A DNA stretch of 64,000 bases from Vibrio sinaloensis DSM 21326 (GCF_000189275.1 NZ_AEVT01000018.1:186001-250000), one strand, 5' to 3'; positions 18,051-27,504 are shown, counted from the stretch's first letter. Translations and numbers: made by a program. The notes: generated by a model from the letters alone, not told the origin.

Positions 18051-19928
18051 ATGTGGAATCGTGACAATCAGGATTCTGAATTCAGCCAAATGATCGATGC
18101 ACGCCTATCTCGCCGTCGATTTTTAGCTGGTACCGCGGCAGTGAGTGCAGGGGCATTCCTATCGCTTAACCCAATTACCAAAGCATTTGCCGCTAAGAGT
18201 GACAGCCCGTTACTCAATTTTGAAGCCGTCCCAGCGTCTACAGCGGATGCGTTTATTGTGCCTAAAGGCTATAAAGCGACACCGCTCCTTTCTTGGGGGG
18301 ACCCGATCTTTGCAGATGCACCAGAATTCGACCCAAGTGGTAAGCAAGATTCCAAAGCGCAAATGCGTCAGTTCGGGGATAACACCGACGGTATGAGCCT
18401 GTTCCCAATCAATGATAATCGTGCAGTTATCGCGGTGAACAATGAGTACACCAACTATGACTTGTTGTTTGATCATGGTGGTAAAGCGATGACGGCTGAC
18501 GATGTGTTGAAATCTCAAGCGGCTCATGGTGTCACGGTTTTCGAGATTGTGAAGTCTGGTGGAGAATGGAAGCTGGATCGTAACGGGAAGCTCAACCGCC
18601 GTATTACCGCCAATACAGAAATGCAGTTGACCGGGCCAGCAGCAGGCCATGACTTAATGAAAACCAAGCTTGACCCGTCAGGCATGAAACCGCTTGGCAC
18701 ATTTAACAACTGTGCCAACGGCCAAACTCCTTGGGGCACCTACCTAACGTGTGAAGAAAACTTCAATGGTTACTTTGGTACAAGTGGTTCGGCAGAAGTC
18801 TCCGTTGACCACAAGCGTTATGGTGTAAAAGCCGCTAAAAGCAAATATCAATGGCACGATACCGATGAGCGTTTCGATGTGGCTAAGCACCCAAATGAAC
18901 CGCACCGTTTTGGTTGGGTCGTTGAAATCGATCCTAATGACCCAACATCGACGCCACTGAAACGCACGGCGCTTGGCCGATTCAAGCATGAGAATGCCGC
19001 CCTACTGATCAATGATGATGGTCATGTGGTTGTTTACTTAGGTGATGACGAGCGTGGTGAGCATTTGTATAAGTTTGTCTCGAAGAACAAATACCAACCA
19101 GGCAATGACAAAGTAAATCGTAACCTGCTTGAAGAGGGAACGCTTTACGTGGCTAAATTCGCTATGGATGATAAAGAACTGAAAGGCGCTGGTGAATGGA
19201 TTGAGCTGACTCACGGTAAGAATGGTTTAACCAAAGAGAACGGCTTTAACGATCAAGCGGAAGTGATGATTTTTGCTCGTCGTGCGGCAACGCAAGTTGG
19301 TGCAACCACGATGGACCGCCCTGAATGGGTTGCCGTTCACCCAGACAACAAGCATGTGTTCTGTACGCTAACCAATAACAAAAACCGTGGTGTAGAAGAG
19401 GATCAGCCTGTTGGTGGGCCAAACCCGCGTAAAGAGAACCACTACGGTCAAATTGTTCGCTGGGTGCCACAAAATGGCGATCATACTCGTTCAAGCTTTG
19501 AGTGGGACTTGTACTTGATTGCGGGCAACCCTCAAGTGCACCAAGGAAACCTGTATGCCGGTAGTGAAAACATCACAGCGGATAACATGTTCAACAGCCC
19601 TGATGGTATCGGTTTCGATTCGGCAGGTCGTCTATGGATTCAAACAGACGGTAACTACTCCAACAAAGGAGATTTTGCTGGGCAAGGCAACAACCAAATG
19701 CTGTGTGGTGATCCAATGACTGGGGAAGTTCGTCGTTTCTTGACGGGGCCAGTGGCTTGTGAAATCACAGGTTTAACCTTCTCGGCGGACAATAAAACCA
19801 TGTTCGTTGGCGTTCAGCATCCAGGGGAAAAAGGTGCGCCTTCTCATTTCCCTGCAGGTGGTAACAGCAAGCCACGCTCGACGATTATGGCGATCACCCG
19901 TGAAGATGGCGGTGTGATTGGCGCATAA
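18051..19928 (+). CDS. phoX: PhoX family alkaline phosphatase (Tat-exported)
   Basis: 625 aa. Twin-arginine signal SRRRFLAG at residues 20-27, followed by a hydrophobic stretch ending near AFAA. The rest matches the PhoX/DUF839 family, whose members use Fe and Ca rather than Zn; segments include NNEYTNYDLLF, GTYLTCEENFNGYFG, GRFKHENAAL and WVAVHPDNKHVFCTLTNN. Exported folded to the periplasm, where it releases phosphate from organic esters; PhoX enzymes are common in marine bacteria. Ribosome site AAGGAG six to seven bases upstream; Pho-box array in the promoter; strong terminator after it. Confidence 0.92.
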   Translation: MWNRDNQDSEFSQMIDARLSRRRFLAGTAAVSAGAFLSLNPITKAFAAKSDSPLLNFEAVPASTADAFIVPKGYKATPLLSWGDPIFADAPEFDPSGKQDSKAQMRQFGDNTDGMSLFPINDNRAVIAVNNEYTNYDLLFDHGGKAMTADDVLKSQAAHGVTVFEIVKSGGEWKLDRNGKLNRRITANTEMQLTGPAAGHDLMKTKLDPSGMKPLGTFNNCANGQTPWGTYLTCEENFNGYFGTSGSAEVSVDHKRYGVKAAKSKYQWHDTDERFDVAKHPNEPHRFGWVVEIDPNDPTSTPLKRTALGRFKHENAALLINDDGHVVVYLGDDERGEHLYKFVSKNKYQPGNDKVNRNLLEEGTLYVAKFAMDDKELKGAGEWIELTHGKNGLTKENGFNDQAEVMIFARRAATQVGATTMDRPEWVAVHPDNKHVFCTLTNNKNRGVEEDQPVGGPNPRKENHYGQIVRWVPQNGDHTRSSFEWDLYLIAGNPQVHQGNLYAGSENITADNMFNSPDGIGFDSAGRLWIQTDGNYSNKGDFAGQGNNQMLCGDPMTGEVRRFLTGPVACEITGLTFSADNKTMFVGVQHPGEKGAPSHFPAGGNSKPRSTIMAITREDGGVIGA

Positions 19929-19949
19929 TCGCACTTGAAGCGTAACATC

Positions 19950-19985
19950 AAAGCTTCAGAATGCCTGATTCTGGAGCTTTTTTCT
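19950..19985 (+). terminator. phoX terminator
   Basis: AAAGCTTCAGAAT (19950-19962) / ATTCTGGAGCTTT (19968-19980) with a T run to 19984. Confidence 0.88.
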
Positions 19986-20517
19986 TTCTATTCATAAGCG
20001 GTGATTTACATCGGCCACCGTCTATTACTCATGTTATCTTTCCTTGCTGTTTTAGTGGGGTTCGCGACATTTTTTCTCGGGGTAGTCGCGTGTTAGAAGC
20101 GAATAATCTTAGCGGGTACCCAGTGAGTGAGTTTGGCAAAAGCGAGGAAAACTGATAGGTGGGCAAAGTTAGTGATGCGCTTCAAAGTTGCACAAATTGG
20201 CGATTAGAACGCTCTATGCGTATGAAAGCATAAAAAATGTGACTTTGTATCGAATTGGCACTAAATGTAGTTGCTTCATTTGTACGGTAAGCCTATATTT
20301 AGAAGGTACCCAATCTAACTTAAGGTGTTTAGACCGAGTCCATATTTATCATTAATACGAATACACTGCACGATACTGATGCTCATTTTCGCCGCTTTTG
20401 TGGCCCTAAGTGAATCAAAACGTAAAAGAATAAAGTATTGCATGACGGCCTTCGCTTTGAGCGGCATCTTTTGGTTAGCCAGGTACTGGTGTTGTAAACC
20501 AAGAAGGAGATTTGGCT
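19986..20517. other. Gene-poor stretch after phoX
   Basis: About 530 bases with no convincing long gene. A frame from about 20325 to 20615 encodes a partly hydrophobic peptide but lacks a ribosome site and runs through the next small gene in another frame. A six-base repeat CGCGAC/GTCGCG (20063-20090) is the only dyad seen. It may hold the promoter or leader of the 50-codon gene at 20518. Confidence 0.4.
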
Positions 20518-20670
20518 ATGGTATCAGTGATTCTATTTGTATTAGCGGTAGTAGTATTCTTCTGTTGTTGGACGGCACAGCATGGATTGCCTGTGTTAGG
20601 GATGAAACTCGATGAGTCTGACCAATTGCTGCTTGCCGAAGTGCGCGGCGAAGAAGTGTTAGAAGCTTGA
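20518..20670 (+). CDS. Putative 50-aa single-pass membrane protein
   Basis: ATG 20518 to TGA 20668-20670, with AAGGAG eight bases before the start. The N-terminal half is one hydrophobic helix (MVSVILFVLAVVVFFCCW) with a Cys-Cys pair; the rest is acidic (KLDESDQLLLAEVRGEEVLEA) and would lie on one side of the membrane. A clear terminator follows 20 bases later, framing a complete small transcription unit. Family not recognised; small membrane proteins of this kind often modulate larger membrane complexes. Confidence 0.6.
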   Translation: MVSVILFVLAVVVFFCCWTAQHGLPVLGMKLDESDQLLLAEVRGEEVLEA

Positions 20671-20690
20671 AAATATAACCGTACCTCTAG

Positions 20691-20717
20691 AAAAGGAGCC
20701 CGAAAGGCTCCTTTTTT
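20691..20717 (+). terminator. Rho-independent terminator
   Basis: AAAGGAGCC (20692-20700) CGAAA GGCTCCTTTTTT; directly after the small membrane protein gene and before the convergent LysR gene. Confidence 0.9.
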
Positions 20718-20731
20718 GGTTCTACTGGTTG

Positions 20732-21619
20732 TTAGCTTAGTTGTTGACGAATGATGTCCTTCACTGTGTCGAATCGAGCAGGTGTTTGTCGGTGGCGTTT
20801 AGTCACGACATAAAGTGGCTCTACAACGGGCTGTTTAGGCTGATATACCGCAATCTCTGATTTTAATGGAAAGGCATCCAAGGCACTTTTAGGCAGTACC
20901 GTAAACCCAAGCCCTTTCGCGACCGGTAATAAAATCTGACTGAGTTGGTTCACGTACCCTTTGACTGGCAGCGCGCTAATGTTGATGTTTTCCAGCTCCG
21001 ACTCTCCGCATTGGGAGAAAAACAGAGAGAGAAAATGTTCTGCATCGGGGTGGCGGATCAAGCCGAGCTGCTGTAAATCCTGCAAAGTAAATGCTTGAGT
21101 TGATGCAGTGTTAGGCAACATTAAACATAAAGGCTCCACACCAAACTGCTCAGACTCGATTCTAGGATCGGTCGGCGCGTGGGTGACGATGCCTATGTCA
21201 GCTTCACCGGAGATAATATCCGCCAATACTTTGCGATGAGGTGCCGCTTCAACCTGGGTAACAAGGTCGGGATGTTGGTGCTGAAGGTCAAGTAAATGAG
21301 GGTAAAGCATCAGAGCAAGTGAGCCTGAGCAAGCCAGACTGACGGTGCCAGAATACGGATCATCATGGCCTAGTGCACTGAGCATTTGCGCCTGCTGAAC
21401 GTCGAGCTGTTTGGCATAATCGTAAACGGTTTTCCCTGCTTCAGTTATTTCAAAGCTCTTGTTCTGTCTGGCGATGAGCGGGTGGCCACATGCGTCCTCC
21501 AGTTTTTTTATGTGCTGACTGACTCCCGGTTGAGTCATGAAGAGCTTTTCAGCTGTTTTGGTAAAATGGCCAGTTTCAATCAAGGTAACAAACGTTTTTA
21601 GCCAACTCGGGTTTAGCAT
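20732..21619 (-). CDS. LysR family transcriptional regulator
   Basis: 295 aa from ATG 21619 (MLNPSWLKTFVTLIETGHFT), chosen because GGA lies nine bases upstream; an in-frame ATG at 21646 has a poor site. HTH at residues 1-60 with FTKTAEKLFMTQPGVSQHIKKLE, substrate domain from residue 85. Divergent from a quinone-oxidoreductase-like gene, with a LysR-type dyad in between, so that gene is its likely target. Confidence 0.88.
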   Translation of the reverse strand: MLNPSWLKTFVTLIETGHFTKTAEKLFMTQPGVSQHIKKLEDACGHPLIARQNKSFEITEAGKTVYDYAKQLDVQQAQMLSALGHDDPYSGTVSLACSGSLALMLYPHLLDLQHQHPDLVTQVEAAPHRKVLADIISGEADIGIVTHAPTDPRIESEQFGVEPLCLMLPNTASTQAFTLQDLQQLGLIRHPDAEHFLSLFFSQCGESELENINISALPVKGYVNQLSQILLPVAKGLGFTVLPKSALDAFPLKSEIAVYQPKQPVVEPLYVVTKRHRQTPARFDTVKDIIRQQLS

Positions 21620-21692
21620 AATGGTTCCATCTATACTATTGCTCATGATGTGTCTTTTTAATCAATGAAAAGACGGTACTGTGCTTTTATCT

Positions 21693-21707
21693 ATAACGGC
21701 CTGTTAT
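21693..21707. promoter_or_regulatory. LysR-type operator in divergent promoter
   Basis: ATAAC-GGCCT-GTTAT, a perfect T-N11-A dyad 74 bp from the LysR start and 107 bp from the oxidoreductase start. Confidence 0.5.
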
Positions 21708-21813
21708 CAAACTCAGAATAAAGAATAATTTCTCATTGTCTAGCGCGCTGTTTACCCTATCTATTTTACGGCCATTAGAACCGAGTGATTCAAGCGGATT
21801 TCAGGGGAGAACA

Positions 21814-22797
21814 ATGAAAGCGATTACCTATCAATTAGCCAGCGACACCTTTACTTTAAAACAGCTTCCTAAGCCTCAACTGCAATCTGATTTCGATGTG
21901 CTAGTTAAAGTACACGCAGTGGCATTAAACCCAGTGGACGCCAAAGTAAACCAATGGCATCGCATGGCTCCAGACATGAACGATGATTTCGTTGGAGGGT
22001 TAGATGTAGCAGGGGAAATTGTAGAAGTGGGTGCAGCCGTGGATGGTTGGCACGTTGGTGACAGAGTACTCTATCACGGAAATATGCGCCGGATTCATGG
22101 TGGATTTGCGGAGTATGCGTTGCAAGATGCCCGTACTTTGACACCACACCCCAATGTTGCACCTGAAGTCGCCGCCGCAACCCCTTGCGCCGCGTGGACA
22201 GCTTACCGAGCTTTGGTGGATAAATTGGATGTGGAGCAGCGCAGCAGCATCTTTATCTCTGGCGGTGCAGGCGGGGTGGGCAGTTTTGCCATTCAACTGG
22301 CGAAACACTTTGGTGTTGAGACCATCATAACAACCGCTTCCGCTAGCAAACATGAGTTTGTTCAGTCGTTAGGTGCTACACACGTTATTGACTATAAGCA
22401 AGAAGATGTCCTTGCACGAGTACTCGACATTACTGATCAGCAAGGCGTCGATGTATCGCTCGACTGTGTCGGTGGAGAAAACGACGTGCTGTGTGCGTCT
22501 GTACTAGGCTTCGAAGGGGAAATGGTTGAGTTGGTTAATACTGTCAATCCAAGTCAGTATCCCGATGCTTTTTTGAAGGGTTTATCATTTCATCAGCTTA
22601 GCCTAGGTTCGGGGCATGCAAATGGCGATAAGGGTTTCCAGAGCATCGTTTCTGCAGGTAAAGAAGTATCCAAGTTGCTGGGGCTTAATATTCTTCAAGT
22701 CCCTAAACTTGAGGTGATATCACTGGAGCAGATCGGCGATAAACTACAAGATATGAGACGACAGCGCACCACAGGTAAGATTGTGGCACGGTTATAG
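21814..22797 (+). CDS. Zinc-independent MDR oxidoreductase (quinone oxidoreductase-like)
   Basis: 327 aa from ATG 21814 with GGGGAGA upstream; the frame is open from 21736 without similarity. Medium-chain dehydrogenase layout: catalytic GroES-like domain (VHAVALNPVDAKV, GGLDVAGEIVEVG) then a Rossmann domain with SGGAGGVGSFAIQLAKHFG. The catalytic zinc ligands of alcohol dehydrogenases are absent, as in QOR enzymes, so it probably reduces quinones or enones with NADPH. Divergent from, and likely regulated by, the LysR. Confidence 0.88.
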   Translation: MKAITYQLASDTFTLKQLPKPQLQSDFDVLVKVHAVALNPVDAKVNQWHRMAPDMNDDFVGGLDVAGEIVEVGAAVDGWHVGDRVLYHGNMRRIHGGFAEYALQDARTLTPHPNVAPEVAAATPCAAWTAYRALVDKLDVEQRSSIFISGGAGGVGSFAIQLAKHFGVETIITTASASKHEFVQSLGATHVIDYKQEDVLARVLDITDQQGVDVSLDCVGGENDVLCASVLGFEGEMVELVNTVNPSQYPDAFLKGLSFHQLSLGSGHANGDKGFQSIVSAGKEVSKLLGLNILQVPKLEVISLEQIGDKLQDMRRQRTTGKIVARL

Positions 22798-22809
22798 ACG
22801 GCATCGAGT

Positions 22810-22844
22810 GCGGCATCAAATTGGGTTAGATGCCGCTTTTTTTT
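22810..22844 (+). terminator. Rho-independent terminator
   Basis: GCGGCATC (22810-22817) / GATGCCGC (22829-22836), then eight T residues. Confidence 0.9.
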
Positions 22845-22971
22845 GTCTCGCTAGTCAGGTTCGGCTTTGTGTGATGGTTAATCCAAAACAGTGACGTCAT
22901 CGAGTCCAAAAAGTGAACCATATTGGTTTCGCCTGCTAAGATCTGTGTATCGCCCACTTGTGAACATCGCT

Positions 22972-23928
22972 ATGAAAGAGCCAACCTCTCCAAATAACGA
23001 AGCTCTGCGCGTCAAACAACTGCAGCAGCTAAATATCTTAGATACTCAACCTGAAGAGCGCTTTGATCGCGTAACGCGTTTGGCAAAGCGTCTGTTTGAT
23101 GTGCCTATAGCCGTAGTGAGTTTAGTCGACTCTAATCGCCAATGGTTTAAATCGTGTTTTGGACTCACTGTGTCAGAAACTCCGAGAAACATCTCATTTT
23201 GTGGTCATGCCATTTTAGGAGACGAACCATTTATTATTCCTAATGCATTGGAAGACGAACGCTTTGCCGATAACCCTCTGGTCACGGGAGAGCCGAATAT
23301 TCGCTTCTATGCAGGTGTCCCTTTGGTTTATCAAGACAATACTAAACTCGGCACCTTGTGCATTATTGATAGCAAACCGCGAGAATTCAGCAGCCAAGAA
23401 ATACAAGACTTGATCGATTTGGCCAAAATAGCGGAGCAGGAACTGGCCAACAGCCTTGCGGCCACGACAGATTCGTTGACTGGGATTTCTAACCGTCGTG
23501 GTTTTGAAGAGCTTGCGAGTAAATCACTCGACTATTGCCGCGCAGGCGGTTTTTCTATTTCATTGGCGTACTTTGACTTAAACGACTTTAAGCAAATCAA
23601 TGACAACTATGGCCATCAGGCCGGAGATCAAGCCTTGGTCCAGTTTGCGAGCTTGCTTAAGTCATCTTTTCGAGAGTCAGATGTGATTGCCCGAGTGGGT
23701 GGGGATGAATTTGTTGTTCTGATGTCTGGGGCTTCGGAAAAAGGGGCGACCTTTGCGATTAACAGCTTTAAAGACTCTTTACAGGCACAGAATGCCACAA
23801 ATGCATGTGATTTTAATATTTCCTTCAGCGTTGGACTGGTAGCGACCAAAGCGAATGCTAGTGTGACTTTAGAGAATTTAATTGAGCAGGCAGATCAGAG
23901 GATGTATCAATCCAAAAAGCGCCTCTAA
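22972..23928 (+). CDS. GAF-GGDEF diguanylate cyclase
   Basis: About 318 aa from ATG 22972; the frame is open from a GTG at 22891 and neither start has a strong ribosome site. An N-terminal GAF domain (about 25-155; NILDTQPEERFDRVTRLAKRLF start, FCGHAIL, YAGVPLV) is followed by a GGDEF domain. The active-site loop is GGDEF (RVGGDEFVVLM), and an inhibitory RxxD I-site (RESD) lies five residues before it, so it should make cyclic-di-GMP with product inhibition. No membrane segments; cytoplasmic. The GAF ligand is unknown. Confidence 0.9.
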   Translation: MKEPTSPNNEALRVKQLQQLNILDTQPEERFDRVTRLAKRLFDVPIAVVSLVDSNRQWFKSCFGLTVSETPRNISFCGHAILGDEPFIIPNALEDERFADNPLVTGEPNIRFYAGVPLVYQDNTKLGTLCIIDSKPREFSSQEIQDLIDLAKIAEQELANSLAATTDSLTGISNRRGFEELASKSLDYCRAGGFSISLAYFDLNDFKQINDNYGHQAGDQALVQFASLLKSSFRESDVIARVGGDEFVVLMSGASEKGATFAINSFKDSLQAQNATNACDFNISFSVGLVATKANASVTLENLIEQADQRMYQSKKRL

Positions 23929-24089
23929 TTAACACCGCTTGATTATGAGTGCGTAAAGCTCATTTTGGCCGTCAATAAGTGCCACGCTACTCCATGGTTA
24001 ACTTTCATCAAATTGACATGATATTGATGAAGTGGGTAATAAATGGGCGTCTAATAGCGGCATGTTGAATTCTGCGCTTGTGCATCTAG

Positions 24090-24833
24090 ATGAAAGAGTA
24101 CTTATTAGATAAACGGCATGGTCTAGGACTGTTGGCTGTTTTTTTGTTGGCGATTGGGCCGCTGGCTTTATCCGTCAACCATATCGACTTACTGAGTGAC
24201 GTGTCTTCTTCAACCGGTTGGTTCTTTACCGCACTGACAGATTCTGCTGGCTCAAAAGGTTTCCTATTTACCCTTGCCATACTTTTGGTTATCAGTTGGA
24301 AAATCATCGACTCGCCAAAGGCCTTCTTTGCGAAACTGGTTCAATTGGGCATTATTTTAGTGATTGGCTTTGCGGCAAAAACGGGTTTGAAACATATGAC
24401 TGAAAGCCCACGCCCTTACACCGAGTTGATTGCTCATCAATTACTGATTCCACAGGCTGAGCACTTCTACAGCTTGAACTCTGTTCAACAAGGTAAAGTG
24501 ATCGACAAAATCTCTCAACAGGTCAGTCATTGGCGTACGATTCATTGGCAAGGCGAAAAAGACTACTCGTTCCCTTCTGGTCACACCATTTTTGCATCCA
24601 TTTGTTTGGCCTTTTTTGGTGGTCTCTTTGTTCGGAGTGGCCATTTTGCGCTAGCGTCACTGGTTGGGCTATGGGCCATTGGCGTTGCGTACAGTCGATT
24701 GTGGCTTGGTATGCATCGTCCCATTGATCTTGTAGGCTCTATCTTGTTTATTTCTATTGTGTTTTTGGTAGTGCCGCGATTAGATAGTTTGCTAGACAAG
24801 TACCTTGACCGGGTTCCGCTTCTGAGTCATTAA
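24090..24833 (+). CDS. pgpB: PAP2 family phosphatase, PgpB-like
   Basis: 247 aa with about six membrane helices. The PAP2 signature is complete: KTGLKHMTESPRP, then SFPSGH, then SRLWLGMHRPIDL, supplying the Lys/Arg, nucleophile-relay His and catalytic His. PgpB removes phosphate from phosphatidylglycerophosphate and undecaprenyl pyrophosphate at the periplasmic side. Monocistronic with a strong terminator 70 bases on. Other PAP2 lipid phosphatases are possible. Confidence 0.85.
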   Translation: MKEYLLDKRHGLGLLAVFLLAIGPLALSVNHIDLLSDVSSSTGWFFTALTDSAGSKGFLFTLAILLVISWKIIDSPKAFFAKLVQLGIILVIGFAAKTGLKHMTESPRPYTELIAHQLLIPQAEHFYSLNSVQQGKVIDKISQQVSHWRTIHWQGEKDYSFPSGHTIFASICLAFFGGLFVRSGHFALASLVGLWAIGVAYSRLWLGMHRPIDLVGSILFISIVFLVVPRLDSLLDKYLDRVPLLSH

Positions 24834-24905
24834 AATGCTCAGAGAAAAACAATAGAACAACCTCACTAAACATTACAAATAATTCAATGTCAGTTGGCTT
24901 TTGCA

Positions 24906-24939
24906 AAAGAGTGGTGCAGAGATGCACCACTCTTTTTTT
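24906..24939 (+). terminator. Strong Rho-independent terminator
   Basis: A perfect 13-bp stem AAAGAGTGGTGCA / TGCACCACTCTTT with GAGA loop and a T run. The surrounding gene-free stretch (24834-25243) otherwise holds only AT-rich promoter-like sequence. Confidence 0.92.
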
Positions 24940-25243
24940 GTGTTTATTGCGCAGGAGTTATTGTTCAAGCTCACTCTAATTAACACGTCTTATGTTTTGC
25001 TAAATGTAAATAAAATTTTAGTTTTTATGATGGTTTTTAGAATGGTTCGAGGCAAAAATGCCCTCGTCTGTCAGGAATTACTTATTGTTTTATCAGATCA
25101 GGCGTAAACCGCATTTAGTGACTACCTCTCTCTGTATTAACAGTTAAGCAAATGGGCGGGTGGTGAGTTGGACAAGTTGTTTAACGTGCTATTCGTCTTT
25201 AGAGAGGGTCAAATTTTTTATTAATAATGAGTATTTACACAAG

Positions 25244-25933
25244 ATGAACTTGATCAAAACTATGAGTGTGGCACCTATTTTGGCATTAGTAGCATATTCA
25301 GCTGGTGCAACAGCTTCGGACGACTTAATTGACTCGGAAAGCAAATTAGCCTTCAAAGAGGGGATCTTTGTCGGGGGCTCTATTGGTAAAGTGAACTACG
25401 ACAGGGATGACGTGTATGGCCCAATCGCTGATCTAAACCCGGACTTGCTGTCTTCCGATAGCAAGGAGTCTCTAGCGTTAGGCTTGAATGTGGGGTATCG
25501 CATTAATCCTTACTGGGCGGTAAACCTTGACGTTGAAATGAGTCAAATTGAAGGAGAGCTCAATGGGAGTTTTGGAGATGAATGGGCAAAATCCAAAACA
25601 GAGTTAACTACTGTTAACATTCGACCTGAAGTTCACTTGATTTGGCCTGTTAGTGAAACGGTTGAAGTATATGGTTTGGTCGGGGCAAATATTGGACTTT
25701 CGCGAGTAGAGCAGGAAGATTTTGATTCCGCAGGTGGTGCTAGCAGTGACTCATTAAACACATCAAGTTTTAGCCCAGCCTATGGCGTTGGAGGGCAGTG
25801 GCTGTTCGATGAATCTTGGTCGGTTAAAGGCGAGGTTACTCGATACGATGTGGACGTTGAGCTTGGTGGCGATTATGAGTACGAAACAACTCAAACCGAG
25901 TTTTCACTTGGTGTGACATACCACTTTGGTTGA
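25244..25933 (+). CDS. Outer-membrane beta-barrel protein (OmpA-like/porin family)
   Basis: 229 aa from ATG 25244; the upstream open frame to 25160 lacks similarity. Sec signal peptide with likely cleavage after ATA (residue about 23). It has alternating beta strands of an eight-stranded barrel (GIFVGGSIGKV, LALGLNVGYRINPYWAVNLDVEMS, VYGLVGANIGLSRV, TEFSLGVTYHFG) and ends one residue after an aromatic, as expected for a BAM signal. No OmpA peptidoglycan domain. Role unknown; small barrels of this type are adhesins or stabilisers. Confidence 0.82.
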   Translation: MNLIKTMSVAPILALVAYSAGATASDDLIDSESKLAFKEGIFVGGSIGKVNYDRDDVYGPIADLNPDLLSSDSKESLALGLNVGYRINPYWAVNLDVEMSQIEGELNGSFGDEWAKSKTELTTVNIRPEVHLIWPVSETVEVYGLVGANIGLSRVEQEDFDSAGGASSDSLNTSSFSPAYGVGGQWLFDESWSVKGEVTRYDVDVELGGDYEYETTQTEFSLGVTYHFG

Positions 25934-26012
25934 TTTTTCGTAAGTATTTAGATAGTAGGCTTTAACTTATAAGTTCTCTAAGTCTATCGTTTAATTTTAC
26001 GTTAAGCCCTTT

Positions 26013-26050
26013 ATCGTAGGTTTGGCTTTACGCTAAACCTACGATTCTTT
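26013..26050 (+). terminator. Probable terminator hairpin
   Basis: ATCGTAGGTTT (26013-26023) / AAACCTACGAT (26035-26045), followed by TCTTT; 80 bases after the barrel gene. Confidence 0.6.
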
Positions 26051-26217
26051 AACCGTGCTTTGAACCAATCCAACATTTTTCCTAACCTGTTAGACAGGAT
26101 TTAGCAAACTAGACCACTTAGGTGCTAAAAAAATGTATTATCCTTGCAAATATATAAATATCATCAATAAAACTCTTCTAGTCTAATAGTTGTATTAGAT
26201 GTGATTGCGAGGCTTGC

Positions 26218-27447
26218 ATGCAGGTAAAAATTCTAAAACGTCTTATCAAAGACAAAATGTTTGGTAAAACCAAAAACACTGCGCTAGATGTCCAAGTCGC
26301 TCAGATGGCTGATGCGCGCATGGGCGCTATGTATATGTTAGCGAGTACGGAAATATCTAAAGTGTCGGCGTTTTCCAATGCTCACTTCTTTGACAACTTT
26401 GTCATTGGCTCTGAGCCGCTTAGCGACCTGAAGTCGGCCGCGACTGGGCTGCTGGATAAAACCAATGCCATTAATAAACTTCAACAAACCAAAGCAGGCA
26501 AAAAGATTGTTGGTGCAGCCAAGGTTGTGGGTGATACGGCTTCTGCGGTCGTCACTAAAGTTAAGCAGGTCATCTCTGATTTCTTCCGCATGTTAATGAA
26601 CAAAGCACGTAACATATATGGCGATTTGTTGTTTGGTGTGGAGTGGTTTGCTGAGTTTTCTACGTGGTTAGTTGGTGAATTTGCCGGTAACTTTTCCAGC
26701 TTTATTCCCGGGTGGGGTTACGTGCAAAGCGCATCTGACGTCTACTCTGGGGTTAAGCAAGCTGTCTGTAAGTCGAAGGATCTTGTCACTCAGTTATACG
26801 CAGGTCGCGGTGTCGAATTACTTGGTGGTCACCCAAGCATTATTGCCAATGCGCTTGCTCGTCACTCAGCGACGGGGGCACTGGGTGGAATTAAGAATGC
26901 TGCTGTGGGTATTACCAAAATCGGCCTTGAAGCCGCAGGTGATGCTTTTGCCGGTGTGGGTACATTGGTGAGTGTCCTAACCGGTTTGTTCGAGCGTATC
27001 GTTAAGCTGGTGGATTACATGATCCAGCGTAGCTTGGTGAAGAGAGTTCTAAAACGTGCGAAGAAAGAATGGGCTAATCGCAATGCCAATGGCAGCTTAG
27101 TTCAGGACCACAAGATGTTCTCTGAGTGGTTCCAAGGTGCTGTGATTACAACGCCTATTATCGCCGCTCTGGTGATGGGCAGTGGCTTCGTAGCGCACCC
27201 CTATAAGTTTGCCCAACTACTGACGCCTAAGCTTGAGGTGGTGTCGCAAGGTGAGTTCGACAAGGCAGTGGTGTACATCGATAAGCTCAAGTCTTTGTCG
27301 AGTAAGTATGTTCAAGAGTACGTAGAGAGCTACAGCGTTGATTTTAAGAGTAGCGATGGGGTCGTTTCTGCCAGACTCAATGAACTGAAAAATGGCAAAG
27401 GCATATTAGATGGCCATGAGTTTGTCGTGCAAAAAACATCACCATAG
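26218..27447 (+). CDS. Uncharacterised 409-aa protein
   Basis: I do not recognise this protein. The ATG at 26218 follows GAGG at good spacing. Residues 1-100 are Lys-rich and soluble. Residues about 120-175 contain a hydrophobic, Trp-rich segment (LLFGVEWFAEFSTWLVGEFAGNF...PGWGYV). Residues 215-270 form a Gly/Ala-rich amphipathic stretch (GGIKNAAVGITKIGLEAAGDAF), and a likely membrane helix (TTPIIAALVMGSGFVA) lies near residue 315. The C-terminus is charged. No signal peptide or enzyme motif. The pattern could fit a membrane-active effector or a phage-like structural protein, but there is no neighbouring secretion or immunity gene that proves it. Confidence 0.7.
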   Translation: MQVKILKRLIKDKMFGKTKNTALDVQVAQMADARMGAMYMLASTEISKVSAFSNAHFFDNFVIGSEPLSDLKSAATGLLDKTNAINKLQQTKAGKKIVGAAKVVGDTASAVVTKVKQVISDFFRMLMNKARNIYGDLLFGVEWFAEFSTWLVGEFAGNFSSFIPGWGYVQSASDVYSGVKQAVCKSKDLVTQLYAGRGVELLGGHPSIIANALARHSATGALGGIKNAAVGITKIGLEAAGDAFAGVGTLVSVLTGLFERIVKLVDYMIQRSLVKRVLKRAKKEWANRNANGSLVQDHKMFSEWFQGAVITTPIIAALVMGSGFVAHPYKFAQLLTPKLEVVSQGEFDKAVVYIDKLKSLSSKYVQEYVESYSVDFKSSDGVVSARLNELKNGKGILDGHEFVVQKTSP

Positions 27448-27460
27448 TTGATGTATTACC

Positions 27461-27488
27461 AAGCCAGCGGATACATTCGCTGGCTTTT
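27461..27488 (+). terminator. Terminator hairpin
   Basis: AAGCCAGCG (27461-27469) / CGCTGGCTT (27478-27486), ending in TTTT; closes the 409-aa gene. Confidence 0.7.
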
Positions 27489-27504
27489 AAATACTTGGTT
27501 AGTG

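Noticed and set aside
20325..20615. 96-codon frame with hydrophobic stretch before the small membrane gene
   Set aside because: No ribosome site, overlaps the better-supported 50-codon gene in another frame, and codons look random after residue 50.
24901..25107. 68-codon plus-strand frame between pgpB and the outer-membrane protein
   Set aside because: Begins inside a strong terminator hairpin and has no ribosome site.
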